From contig CAYFIB010000001.1 in NCBI GenBank assembly GCA_964342855.1, forward strand, positions 117,313 through 181,312: a DNA stretch of 64,000 nt, written 5' to 3'. The notes beneath the pieces are model-generated. The model was not told the DNA's origin, made no database searches, and saw only the letters and a program-made list of their open reading frames with translations. A program made the position numbers and the translations under genes. Of this stretch, positions 9,385 through 17,438 are shown in pieces; within the stretch, counting starts at the first letter, position 1; each line of letters begins with the position of its first letter. The stretch is from JBCBJX01 sp964342855 (GTDB lineage: Bacteria > Pseudomonadota > Alphaproteobacteria > Caulobacterales > Parvularculaceae).

Positions 9385-9884
9385 CGCGGGTCCTCCTCGT
9401 TCTCCACGGCGTGGCCGGTCGCTTCCTCGAGAATCCGTTCAAGCGAAAAGAGCGCGATGAGCAGGCCCGCGACGGGAAGTGCGATGTAGGCGGAGCCACG
9501 CGGCAGCCCGAGCGACGGAATGGTGAACGACCACGTCCGCGCGACAAGCTCGACGCCCCAGATCAGAAGCGCGAGGCCGCAAACCCCGACCACCGTATCC
9601 GATGCGAACCGCAGGCGCTGTTTCCAGACCGGCCCGACGGCGTTTTCCAGCGCCACGATGCGGATGTGGAAGCCTTCGCGAACCCCGGCGGCGGCGGCGA
9701 ACGAGGCGTACCAGATCATGAGGAAGAGCGCGCTCTGCTCCGACCAGCTGGGGCTCGCATTCAGCACGTAGCGGGCGAAGACCTGCCAGCCGATGATCGC
9801 GGTCATGAGCACCAGCCCGCTCGCGGCGATCCAGAGGAAGATGGCGGCGGCCCGGTGCGTAAAGCGGGTCAGGATCTCAAGCAT
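9375..9884 (-). CDS. dctQ: TRAP transporter small permease (DctQ)
   Basis: 169 residues with four predicted membrane helices and the family-typical ASPSWSEQSALFLMIW region after helix two. It overlaps dctP by 8 bases upstream and dctM by 10 bases downstream, giving the standard P-Q-M order and tight translational coupling. It is the small membrane subunit that couples the binding protein to the channel. Confidence 0.92.
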   Translation of the reverse strand: MLEILTRFTHRAAAIFLWIAASGLVLMTAIIGWQVFARYVLNASPSWSEQSALFLMIWYASFAAAAGVREGFHIRIVALENAVGPVWKQRLRFASDTVVGVCGLALLIWGVELVARTWSFTIPSLGLPRGSAYIALPVAGLLIALFSLERILEEATGHAVENEEDPRWS

Positions 9885-10887
9885 CGGCGAGCGCCTCGAT
9901 CATGGCGAGCACGCGCTTCTGCTCCGGACTGCGCATGAAATCGTTCCAGACGGGCCGCATGGCGTCGGCGAAGGCATCGCGGTTCGCGACCTGGTTCACC
10001 TGAACGCCCGACGCGAGGATCGTCGCGCGCGCCTCCTCGACGCGAGCCGCCCAGAGCTCGCGCATGACGCCGACCGAAAGGAGGGCCGACTCGCGAACCG
10101 AAGTCTGGTCGTCCGCACTCAGCCGATCCCAGCTTTTTTTCGACATCACGAGCACTTCGGGCGCGAGGAGATGCCGCGTCAGGCTGTAATATCCCGCCGC
10201 TTCGAAGTGACGGGCGTTCTCATAGGACGGCCAGTTGTTCTCTGCGCCGTCGATGACGCCCTGAACAAGCGACTGATAGACTTCAGCGAAAGCGATGGGC
10301 GTCGGGTTGGCGCCGAGCCCGCGCACCATGGCCAGATAAAGATCGGAATTCGGCACCCGGATCTTCATGCCCGCCATGTCGGTGGGCTCGTTGATCGGGC
10401 CGCGCGTGTTGTAAAACGAGCGCTCGCCGCTGTCGTAATAGCACAGGCCGATAAGCTCATGCTTTGCGAGCGAGTCCAGAATGATCCGGCCGGGTTCGCC
10501 GTCGAGGACGCGATGCAGATGCGCGGCGTCCCGGAAGAGGAAGGGCAGCCCCAGAACTTCCGTCAGCGGCTCAATTGAGTTGAGCGGCGCGAGATTGACG
10601 CGGTTGAGATCGAGCCCGCCGAAGGAGGTGATCTCCAGCGTGTCGCGCTCCACGCCGAGCTGCGCGCCGGCGAAAATCTTGACGCCCAGCCGCCCGTTCG
10701 TCCGTCGGCGCAATTCTTCGCCCATGAACCGGACGGCCTCGACGGTCGGATAGCCGTTCGGGTGCGTGTCGGCGGACAGAAGCGGTCGTGAAGTTTCGCC
10801 GCCGCAGCCTGCAAGCAGCGCCGCGCCGCCGCACAGCAGCTCACGTCGTCCGATGAGGCCGAAACTCTGATGAGACGAGCCCGTCAC
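9877..10887 (-). CDS. dctP: TRAP transporter substrate-binding protein (DctP), lipoprotein with Tat-like signal
   Basis: 336 residues. The N-terminus has twin arginines (GRREL, residues 13-17) followed by a hydrophobic stretch and the lipobox LAGC with Cys28, suggesting a lipid-anchored, possibly Tat-exported binding protein. The mature part has DctP-family landmarks, including KIRVPNSDLYLAMVRGLGANPTPIAFAEVYQSLVQGVIDGAEN, where the conserved Arg contacts the carboxylate of the ligand, consistent with a uronate substrate. It is the first gene of dctPQM; a putative operator lies 52-66 bases upstream of its start. Confidence 0.92.
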   Translation of the reverse strand: MTGSSHQSFGLIGRRELLCGGAALLAGCGGETSRPLLSADTHPNGYPTVEAVRFMGEELRRRTNGRLGVKIFAGAQLGVERDTLEITSFGGLDLNRVNLAPLNSIEPLTEVLGLPFLFRDAAHLHRVLDGEPGRIILDSLAKHELIGLCYYDSGERSFYNTRGPINEPTDMAGMKIRVPNSDLYLAMVRGLGANPTPIAFAEVYQSLVQGVIDGAENNWPSYENARHFEAAGYYSLTRHLLAPEVLVMSKKSWDRLSADDQTSVRESALLSVGVMRELWAARVEEARATILASGVQVNQVANRDAFADAMRPVWNDFMRSPEQKRVLAMIEALADA

Positions 10888-10938
10888 GCCGCGTTTCCCC
10901 TATCCGAGGCGGTCTCTGGGCCGCCTTCTTTCCATTTT

Positions 10939-10953
10939 GGTAACCGGTGTCAT
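10939..10953 (-). promoter_or_regulatory. Putative LacI-family operator upstream of dctPQM
   Basis: ACCGGTGTCAT at 10943-10953, preceded by TTTTGGTA. It lies between dctP (start 10887) and the end of the esterase gene at 10985, in the promoter position for the TRAP operon. It is the same 11-mer as at the other three pectin-locus sites. Confidence 0.6.
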
Positions 10954-10984
10954 GCCCGATTAACGATGACGTGTCCAGCGGTAC

Positions 10985-12558
10985 TCAGGTTCCGGGTTGC
11001 ACATAAGGCACCGTCTCGAACAGACGCCGTTCGTCGCCGCGCGGATCGTATTCAACCCGCGGCGGCAGGTCCATGATCATGGTCCCGCGCTGGGCGAGCG
11101 TGTATTGCGGCCAATCCGGCGCGAGGCCCGTTTCCGGCGTTCCGCTCTTTGCGAAGGCGAGCAGCGCTTCGGAGAGGATCGTCGCCATGGACCGCGCCTC
11201 GGCGCTGTCCGTCGACAGAGCGTCGCGCACGCCCGTCGTGTCGAAGACAAGCGGAATATCAAGCGTATGCGGCGCGCCGAGCTTGCCGCCGTCTTTCGGC
11301 GTCTCCCAGTTGAGCTGGTAAACCCATGTCGCCGCGCCGGACGCCGCCCGGCGCTCGGCTTCCTCGACCTGCCCGCGCCAGGAACGCCCGGCGGTCGTCG
11401 CGGCGAAGAAGACCTCGCTCGGGCTCATGTTCGGGCGCATCTCGCGGTAGTTCTCAACGACCCACTCCGGCGAGATATCGACGGGCAATTGCGGGGCGAG
11501 CGCATCGGGAAGCTCCGCCCACGTCAACTTGAAATTCTTCGGATCGCCGCTGAGGAAGGCGCGCGTCTCGTCCTTGGTGTTGCCCAGCACCATGGGGACG
11601 GCGTGAGACTGGGCGGGCGCGTCCGGATAGAACGGGTGACGCTTGAGCGAGCGCATATCGAGCGTCGGCCCGAAATAGACGGGCCCGCGCCCGAAGACGG
11701 GATCGACGGCGCGCAGCGCGGCGACAAGTTCGTCCGTAGGCAACGCGCCGATACGGGCGATATCAGCGGGCTTCACGCCGAGCTCGTCCAAGAACGCCTC
11801 CGAACGACGCGTCGCGTTGAGGGGCCCGGACGCCGTCACCTGTTGCCCGCTCATGGTCCACGCCTTGCGGAAGAGCCCCTTCGCGGCGGGCGTCGCCATC
11901 AGGGTCGCGATCTTCGCGCCGCCGCCTGATTGGCCGAACACGGTGATGTTCGCCGGGTCGCCGCCGAAATGCGCGATGTTGTCGCGCACCCATTGAAGCG
12001 CGAGGATGAGGTCAAGCTGGCCGAGATTACCGCTATCGGCCCAGCTTTCCGGCGCGCCCAGCCGCGAAAAATATCCGTACCCGAAGACGCCCAGGCGATG
12101 GTTCACAGTTACGACGACGACATCGCCGCGCTCTACCAGCCGCGCCCCCTCATAAAGCGGGCTGGAGCCGGAGCCGGTCGCGTAGGCGCCGCCGTGGAAG
12201 TAAACGAGCACGGGACGTTGTTCGGCGCCCGCAAGACGCCGCGTCCAGACATTCAGGAAGAGACAGTCCTCATCCTGATCGGCCTCGTTGGAGCGTTGCG
12301 GACAGGCCGATCCGTATGCGGTCGCGGCGCGAACATCCGTCCACGGCTCCGGCGGCCGTGGCGGCTGGAACCGCGCGGCGCCCGTATCGGCGCCATAGCG
12401 AACGCCCAGGAACGAATAGACGTCTCCGGATTTGCGACCGCTGATCTTGCCGCAGCGGTCTCAGCAATGGGCGCGGCGGCGCGGGCGCCGCTCGCAAGGC
12501 CAAGCGTCGCCGCCCCCGCGGTCGCCTGCATGATTTTACGTCGGTCGATGATCGGCAC
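10985..12558 (-). pseudogene. Type-B carboxylesterase, exported, interrupted by one apparent frameshift
   Basis: Two frames together encode one carboxylesterase of about 520 residues. The first starts at GTG 12558, 5 bases after AGGAGG, and gives a twin-arginine-like leader (DRRKIMQATAG ... ASGARAA). The second takes over with GKISGRKSGDVYSFLGVRYG and continues through DEDCLFLNVW, the oxyanion HGGAYATGSG and the nucleophile elbow GQSGGGAK. The frame changes by one base near 12448-12460; restoring one G would join AETA to GKISG as in intact relatives. The downstream part shows no further damage. It is the last gene of the pectate lyase unit, so a role in removing methyl, acetyl or feruloyl esters from pectin is likely. 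It may be a real pseudogene or an assembly indel. Confidence 0.8.
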
Positions 12559-12569
12559 GGCGGCCTCCT

Positions 12570-13544
12570 CTATCCCTTCATGACGCCCTTGCGCACCGCC
12601 CAGGCGAGAAGAAGCTCCGGCCACGCCGCCGCCGGCAGCCCTTCCGTATACCGCAGGGCGAACCCGTGGCCGCCTTCTTCAAAGAAATGCGCCTCAATTT
12701 CAACGCCCGCCCGACGCGCCGCCGCGAGATACGTAAGCGCGTTATCGACCGGCACCGCCTCATCATCGATGGCGGAGAAGACGAACTGCGGCGGGCCGTC
12801 CGTGCGGACTGTGTTTTCAAGCGAGTAAGCCGTGATGCCCGCCTCATCCCCTGCTCCGCCGAGCAATTCTGCGCGCGATCCTTCGTGAACAAACGGCGGT
12901 CGCATGCTGATGACCGGATACGCCAGCGCTGCGCCGTCCGGTTTCACGCTGAAAGCATCCGCATCATCGATTGGGTCATAGCTCGGCTCCGCAAAGCGGT
13001 TCGCCAACTGGCCGACCAGATGTCCGCCCGCGGAAAACCCGATGGCCAGCGTTTTGGCGCCGGTCGCGCGCCGCACAAGGCGCAGCGCTCTTTGTACATC
13101 CTGCAACGGCGCGTCAGGCCCCGCCGCCCACGCGGCGCCAGGCAGGCGATAACGCAGAACGAAGCTCTCAACGCCCTTCGCAGCGAGCAAGCGGGCGAGC
13201 TCGAAGCCTTCTTTATCGATGACGACGCGGGCGTAGCCGCCGCCGGGGACGATAAGCGCCGCGCCACGTCCAGCGCCACGCGCCTTGAAATGCGACAGGG
13301 TCGGTGTCCGCACGCTGATGGCCGCGCGATTGCGCAACCCCAGCGGATCGTCGCGTTCGATGACCGTATCCTCGACGCCGTTCGGAACGCCGCCCGGCGG
13401 CTCGCTCGGCCAGATCGGAAAGACCGTATCCGGTTCCGATGCGCTCTGAACCGCCGTCTTCAGAGGATTGCGCGCAACCGCCTCGCCGCCGCTGATGCCG
13501 AGCCCGGCGATAGCGCCGACGAACGCGCGCCGGTCAAGGCTCAC
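12570..13544 (-). CDS. Exported alpha/beta hydrolase, probable pectin/xylan acetylesterase
   Basis: 324 residues with a Tat-like N-terminus (LDRRAFVGAIAGLGISG). The fold is esterase-like: oxyanion PGGGY at 100-104, nucleophile Ser171 in GFSAGG, Asp260/261 in the DDEAVP stretch and His293 in EGGHGF. The pattern fits the BD-FAE/acetylxylan-esterase branch. The GTG start overlaps the pectate lyase stop as GTGA, so the two are translated together and the substrate is probably an ester group on pectin. The exact ester cannot be decided from sequence. Confidence 0.85.
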   Translation of the reverse strand: MSLDRRAFVGAIAGLGISGGEAVARNPLKTAVQSASEPDTVFPIWPSEPPGGVPNGVEDTVIERDDPLGLRNRAAISVRTPTLSHFKARGAGRGAALIVPGGGYARVVIDKEGFELARLLAAKGVESFVLRYRLPGAAWAAGPDAPLQDVQRALRLVRRATGAKTLAIGFSAGGHLVGQLANRFAEPSYDPIDDADAFSVKPDGAALAYPVISMRPPFVHEGSRAELLGGAGDEAGITAYSLENTVRTDGPPQFVFSAIDDEAVPVDNALTYLAAARRAGVEIEAHFFEEGGHGFALRYTEGLPAAAWPELLLAWAVRKGVMKG

Positions 13545-14869
13545 GTGCCGCGGGCCGCGCTTTCGGCGCTCAACGCCTTGTCCGAGCGCGGGGTCATGGT
13601 CGCGAGATCCCAGAGTTTCGGATTGAAGGCGCGACGCGTCGGCTCAACTTTCGGATACCCGCCGACCTCTTCCTGAGAGTCGATGATCTCGCCGCGCCCT
13701 TCGGCGGTGTCTGCAAGAACGCGGACATCGTGTCCGTCACGATCCCACGGCCGCGCGCCAACGTTTTTCAGAACATACGCCTCGACCTCATGCGGCTCGA
13801 GCACGTTCAGGTCTTTAGTCGTCGCCGGATCGAAAGGACGCTCGATGATGGCGGCCGACGACGTCGTGTACCGACCGAAAATCGGTGTCGGCTTGCCCCA
13901 GCGGTCGTAAGCAAGATTGTTCGAGGTCGCGACTTCCACATCGCCGTCGCCGCCGAGCATGATCATCGGCAGGCCCGGCTCCGTGGACGGCCCGGCCTTC
14001 ATCGCGTTACCGATGACCGCCATGCGGCCCGTCTGTTTCTCCGCGTCGCCCCACTCAAGCCCTTGCAGATTATAGTGAATGGCCCGCGCGCCCGGATTGT
14101 AGATGAAGTTGTTGATGAGCGCGCCGCGCACGCCGCCCTTGAAGAGCGGGCTGCGCTCATAATTATGCGCATAGAGATTGTAGGCGATCGTAATGTTCGA
14201 CGTATTGTCGTGAATGAGCGACCCTTTGGAGTGCTCGCCCTTGGCGTGGGTCGAATTCGCGAGCCCTTCAGCGATCAGGTTGTTCGTGAAAAGAATATTG
14301 TGCGACGCGCCCTTGCGCCATTCGTCCGGCGTTTCGCCGGTGAAGCGCGGCCCCGAAGCGGAAAGATTTTCATCCGTCGCCCACGACAGCGAATTGTGAT
14401 CGACGATGACGTTCTGCGCGGCGATGGTCGTGATCGCATCAATATCGCGCCCGCAGCGCGGCGCCTCGCCGAGATCGCCCGGGCGGATGCGCATGTGCTG
14501 GATGATGACGTCGTGGGTGCGGACAAGCAGACCGCCCTTGATGATCGTGATCCCCGGCGATGGCGCCGTTTGCCCGGCGAGCGTCAGGTCCGGCTCCGTG
14601 ATCGAGATGTTCTCGCCCGCAAGATCGATGACGCCGCCGACCTCGAACACGACGATGCGCGCGCCTTTGGTCTGCAGGGCGGCGCGCAACGATCCGGCGC
14701 CTTTCGACTTCAGATTGGTGACCCGGATGATGTCGCCGCCGCGCCCGCCATCGGTGATCGCGGCGCCGCGCGCCTGCGGATAGGTCAGACTGTTTTCGGC
14801 GTCCGAACCGGAGGCGACGCCGCCCGCCGCTGAGGCCAGAAAAAAGAGAGCGGCGACAAGCGTTTTCAT
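13541..14869 (-). CDS. Pectate lyase, PL1-like right-handed beta-helix
   Basis: 442 residues with a signal peptide (first ~20 residues, GGVASGS). It has repeated short beta-helix coils and the pectate-lyase landmarks: LRAAL early, LTLAGQTAPSPGITIIKGG, then VIIQHMRIRPGD, the calcium-region DHNSLSWATDEN and HNILFTNNLIAEG. It cleaves polygalacturonate by beta-elimination, giving the 4,5-unsaturated uronates that KduI/KduD process. It is the first gene of a unit with two esterases. GGAG sits 8 bases before the ATG, and a putative operator lies 62-76 bases upstream, shared with the divergent hydratase gene. Confidence 0.9.
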   Translation of the reverse strand: MKTLVAALFFLASAAGGVASGSDAENSLTYPQARGAAITDGGRGGDIIRVTNLKSKGAGSLRAALQTKGARIVVFEVGGVIDLAGENISITEPDLTLAGQTAPSPGITIIKGGLLVRTHDVIIQHMRIRPGDLGEAPRCGRDIDAITTIAAQNVIVDHNSLSWATDENLSASGPRFTGETPDEWRKGASHNILFTNNLIAEGLANSTHAKGEHSKGSLIHDNTSNITIAYNLYAHNYERSPLFKGGVRGALINNFIYNPGARAIHYNLQGLEWGDAEKQTGRMAVIGNAMKAGPSTEPGLPMIMLGGDGDVEVATSNNLAYDRWGKPTPIFGRYTTSSAAIIERPFDPATTKDLNVLEPHEVEAYVLKNVGARPWDRDGHDVRVLADTAEGRGEIIDSQEEVGGYPKVEPTRRAFNPKLWDLATMTPRSDKALSAESAARGT

Positions 14870-14930
14870 GAGCGTACTCCGGGACGTTTCCTGTGGTCGG
14901 CGCCTCTTTGGGCGCGTTTGAAGCTTGAGA

Positions 14931-14945
14931 ATGACACCGGTTCCC
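14931..14945. promoter_or_regulatory. Putative LacI-family operator in the pectate lyase/hydratase divergent promoter
   Basis: ATGACACCGGT (14931-14941), the reverse complement of the 11-mer seen at the other three pectin sites, followed by TCCCC. It lies between divergent start codons (14869 minus strand; about 14970-14982 plus strand), so one site could control both directions. Confidence 0.6.
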
Positions 14946-14981
14946 CTTACTGTCTACGGGCGCCGAAGAATGAGAAAGCTC

Positions 14982-15800
14982 ATGCCGAACAACCTGAAAA
15001 AACAAGGCGGCGATACTGGGGATGAAGTCGCGACGTCGTTCGTCAACGCCCGTAAGGCTGCAAAAGGACTGCCGGCGTTTCCCGGCGAAAAGCCGACGAC
15101 CCTGCATCAGGCTTACGCGATCCAGAACGCCGCGATCGGCCTCTGGCGCGCGCCCGTGCTCGGCTGGAAGGTCGGCCGCATCAACGGCGCAGACATCGAG
15201 CGTTACGGCGTCGACCGCCTCGCCGGCCCCATCTTCGCGCCGCTGATAGACGGCCTGAGCGGCCCCGTCGAAACCCCTATGTTCGCGGACGGGTTCGGCG
15301 CGGTCGAGGGGGAGGTGATCTTCTTCATCGGCGAAGACGCGCCCGTCGGCAAAACAAGCTGGTCTACGGATGAAGCGAAAGCGATCATCGGCGATGCACG
15401 CTTCGGGATCGAAATCGCTTCCAGCCCCTTCGCCGGGATCAACGATCACGGCCCGTTGGTGACCATCGCCGATTTCGGAAACAATAACGGCCTCGTCGTC
15501 GGCGCTGAAATCGAGAATTGGCGCGCGTTTGAGATCGACGACTGGGCCTGCGAAACCTTCGTTGACGGCGTATCCGTCGGAACCGGCCGCGCGAGCGGCA
15601 TCCCGGGCGGTCCGGTCGAAAGCCTCCGCGCGCTCCTTGAAAACACCGCCGCGCGCGGCATGCCCCTGAAAAAAGAAATGGCGGTCACCACTGGCGCCAT
15701 CACCGGCGTACACGCCATAAAAGTCGGTCAGAAATCCGTCGTCCGCTTTGGCGAGCATGAACTCGCCTGCACGATGACGGCGCAGGGAGAACAGCCATGA
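14982..15800 (+). CDS. 2-keto-4-pentenoate hydratase/FAH-family protein
   Basis: About 272 residues of the MhpD-like branch of the fumarylacetoacetate-hydrolase superfamily: GWKVGR near the N-terminus, then EGEVIFFIG and ARFGIEIASSPF with acidic metal-binding residues, and a Gly-rich C-terminal barrel. Family members hydrate or cleave 2-keto acids in the cytoplasm; with kdu/kdg genes nearby it may act on a 2-keto-deoxy sugar acid, but this is inference. Start choice is uncertain: ATG 14970 is also in frame, while earlier starts would lie on the putative operator. It overlaps the next gene by 4 bases (ATGA). Confidence 0.78.
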   Translation: MPNNLKKQGGDTGDEVATSFVNARKAAKGLPAFPGEKPTTLHQAYAIQNAAIGLWRAPVLGWKVGRINGADIERYGVDRLAGPIFAPLIDGLSGPVETPMFADGFGAVEGEVIFFIGEDAPVGKTSWSTDEAKAIIGDARFGIEIASSPFAGINDHGPLVTIADFGNNNGLVVGAEIENWRAFEIDDWACETFVDGVSVGTGRASGIPGGPVESLRALLENTAARGMPLKKEMAVTTGAITGVHAIKVGQKSVVRFGEHELACTMTAQGEQP

Positions 15801-16300
15801 TCAGAACCGCTTCGCTTATCGCCGCCGCATCTTTCATCGTCGCCGCCTGCAGCGGGAACGTGGAAACAACGCCCAAAGAAGACCTGGCGCTCGCCGACAT
15901 TCCGGCGGAGGCGCTGGCGAGCGCTCAAGCGGCGATACCGGGCTTCACGCCGGAAAGCGCTGAGTCCGAGACGCGTAATGGTACGCCCTATATCGATATC
16001 GAAGGCGCCCGGCCCGACGGCGCGACTGTGGAGCTCGATATGCGGTTCATCGACGGCGCCTGGGAAGTCGTCGAGATCCAGCGCGATATCTCAGCTGACG
16101 AGGTCCCGCAGAGCGTTCGCGCCGCCCTTCCCGACTCCGCCAAGGCGAAAGACGCGGCGCGGATTATCGAAAGCATTCAGAACGATGGCCGCGTCGTTTT
16201 TGAATTTTACCATCGCCAGTCCGATGGCTCGAACGCCAAAACGGAAGTTCTTCTGGACGGCGAGACGGCGACCCTGCTTGACGAAGAGTGGGAGCACTAA
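15797..16300 (+). CDS. Small lipoprotein, PepSY-like, unknown function
   Basis: 167 residues starting with a lipoprotein signal (lipobox VAAC, Cys18). The mature part has two related halves of mixed strands and helices (IDIEGARPDGATVELDMRF and later VVFEFYHRQ ... KTEVLLDG), reminiscent of PepSY-type domains. It is coupled to the hydratase gene by an ATGA overlap and ends 4 bases into the end of the convergent LacI gene. I do not recognise a specific family member, and the role is unknown. Confidence 0.75.
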   Translation: MIRTASLIAAASFIVAACSGNVETTPKEDLALADIPAEALASAQAAIPGFTPESAESETRNGTPYIDIEGARPDGATVELDMRFIDGAWEVVEIQRDISADEVPQSVRAALPDSAKAKDAARIIESIQNDGRVVFEFYHRQSDGSNAKTEVLLDGETATLLDEEWEH

Positions 16301-17352
16301 GGCTTCGGCGGCGCGCTCGATTGGCGGACGATCAGTTCCGGCGCGTCATGCTGAAACTCGCTGTCATCGACATCGTCCGTCGCTTCGATCTGCAGGCGTA
16401 ACAGCTGGCGCGTCGCCGCCCGCCCCATGCCGCGAATATCCGTCCGCACGCTGGTGAGCGGCGGCCAGATGCGCGCCGCCATTGGCGTGTCGTCATAGCC
16501 GACGATGGAAAGATCATCCGGCACCACCAGCCCATGTTCGCGCGCCGTGTGATAAACGCCGAGCGCCATTTCATCGTTACCCGCAAATATCGCCGTCGGG
16601 CGATCCTTCCGCGCGATCAGCCGTCGCGCGCATTCAACGCCGGAATCGTAAGTGTAGGCGCCTTCCAGAATATTCTCCGGCGCGAGGTTCAACCCGAATT
16701 CATTGAGGCCGACTTCGAAGCCGGTCAGCCGCTGATGCGAGGAACGGAAGCTCTTCGGGCCGTGCACGTGCGCGATTTTCGTGTGCCCGAGCTCCGCCAG
16801 ATGGCGCGCAGCAAGCGCGGCGCCGCGGGCGTCCTGCGTGCGGAGCATGTGCGGCGCATCATCGAGGTGCACCGAGGCGATGCGGACATAGGGACAATCC
16901 GCTTCACGTAAAATCTCCGCACAGTGATCATCTTCGGAGACCGAAGGCGTCAGAATGACGCCCGCCGGCTTCTGGCGCGCGACGAACAGCTTGATCTTGC
17001 TCGCAACATCCGTGTCCTGCCGGTCGCACGGATGCAGCACGAGCTCAAATGGCGTTTCGCCGAGAACATCCAGAACGCCGCGCTGCATGTTCACGACATA
17101 TTGCGGGCTCGGATTGTCGTAGATGAGCCCGATCAGGAACGACCGCCCGAAGGCGAGCGCGCGCGCCTGCGTGTCGGGCACGTAACCGTGCTCCTGAATG
17201 ACGGCCTGCACCCTGCGGCGGGTTTCGTCCCGCACGAGCGGCGAGTCGTTGATGACGCGCGAAACCGTCTTTTTGGAGACCTTCGCAAGGCGGGCGATGT
17301 CGTTGATGGTGACGGGGCTGGATTTCCGACCGCTGCTTTTATCTTTTTCCAT
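16297..17352 (-). CDS. LacI-family transcriptional regulator of the pectin locus
   Basis: About 351 residues. The N-terminal helix-turn-helix (VTINDIARLAKVSKKTVSRVIN) begins 13 residues after ATG 17352, the reason for choosing this start; the frame can be extended to a TTG at 17442 inside the upstream GH43 gene, but that adds an atypical leader. A periplasmic-binding-protein-like ligand domain follows (GLIYDNPSPQYV ... GYDDTPMAARIWPPLTSVRTD). It lies directly downstream of GH43 and probably belongs to the same transcript. It is the best candidate to bind the ACCGGTGTCAT sites; its inducer is probably a pectin breakdown product. Confidence 0.88.
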   Translation of the reverse strand: MEKDKSSGRKSSPVTINDIARLAKVSKKTVSRVINDSPLVRDETRRRVQAVIQEHGYVPDTQARALAFGRSFLIGLIYDNPSPQYVVNMQRGVLDVLGETPFELVLHPCDRQDTDVASKIKLFVARQKPAGVILTPSVSEDDHCAEILREADCPYVRIASVHLDDAPHMLRTQDARGAALAARHLAELGHTKIAHVHGPKSFRSSHQRLTGFEVGLNEFGLNLAPENILEGAYTYDSGVECARRLIARKDRPTAIFAGNDEMALGVYHTAREHGLVVPDDLSIVGYDDTPMAARIWPPLTSVRTDIRGMGRAATRQLLRLQIEATDDVDDSEFQHDAPELIVRQSSAPPKP

Positions 17353-17438
17353 CTTCGCAGTCCGCACGGCGCGAAAGGAGGAAGGAACGGGCGGCGCGCC
17401 AGCAAGACGCCGAGTCTTAGGGTCGTCGCTTTCCACGG

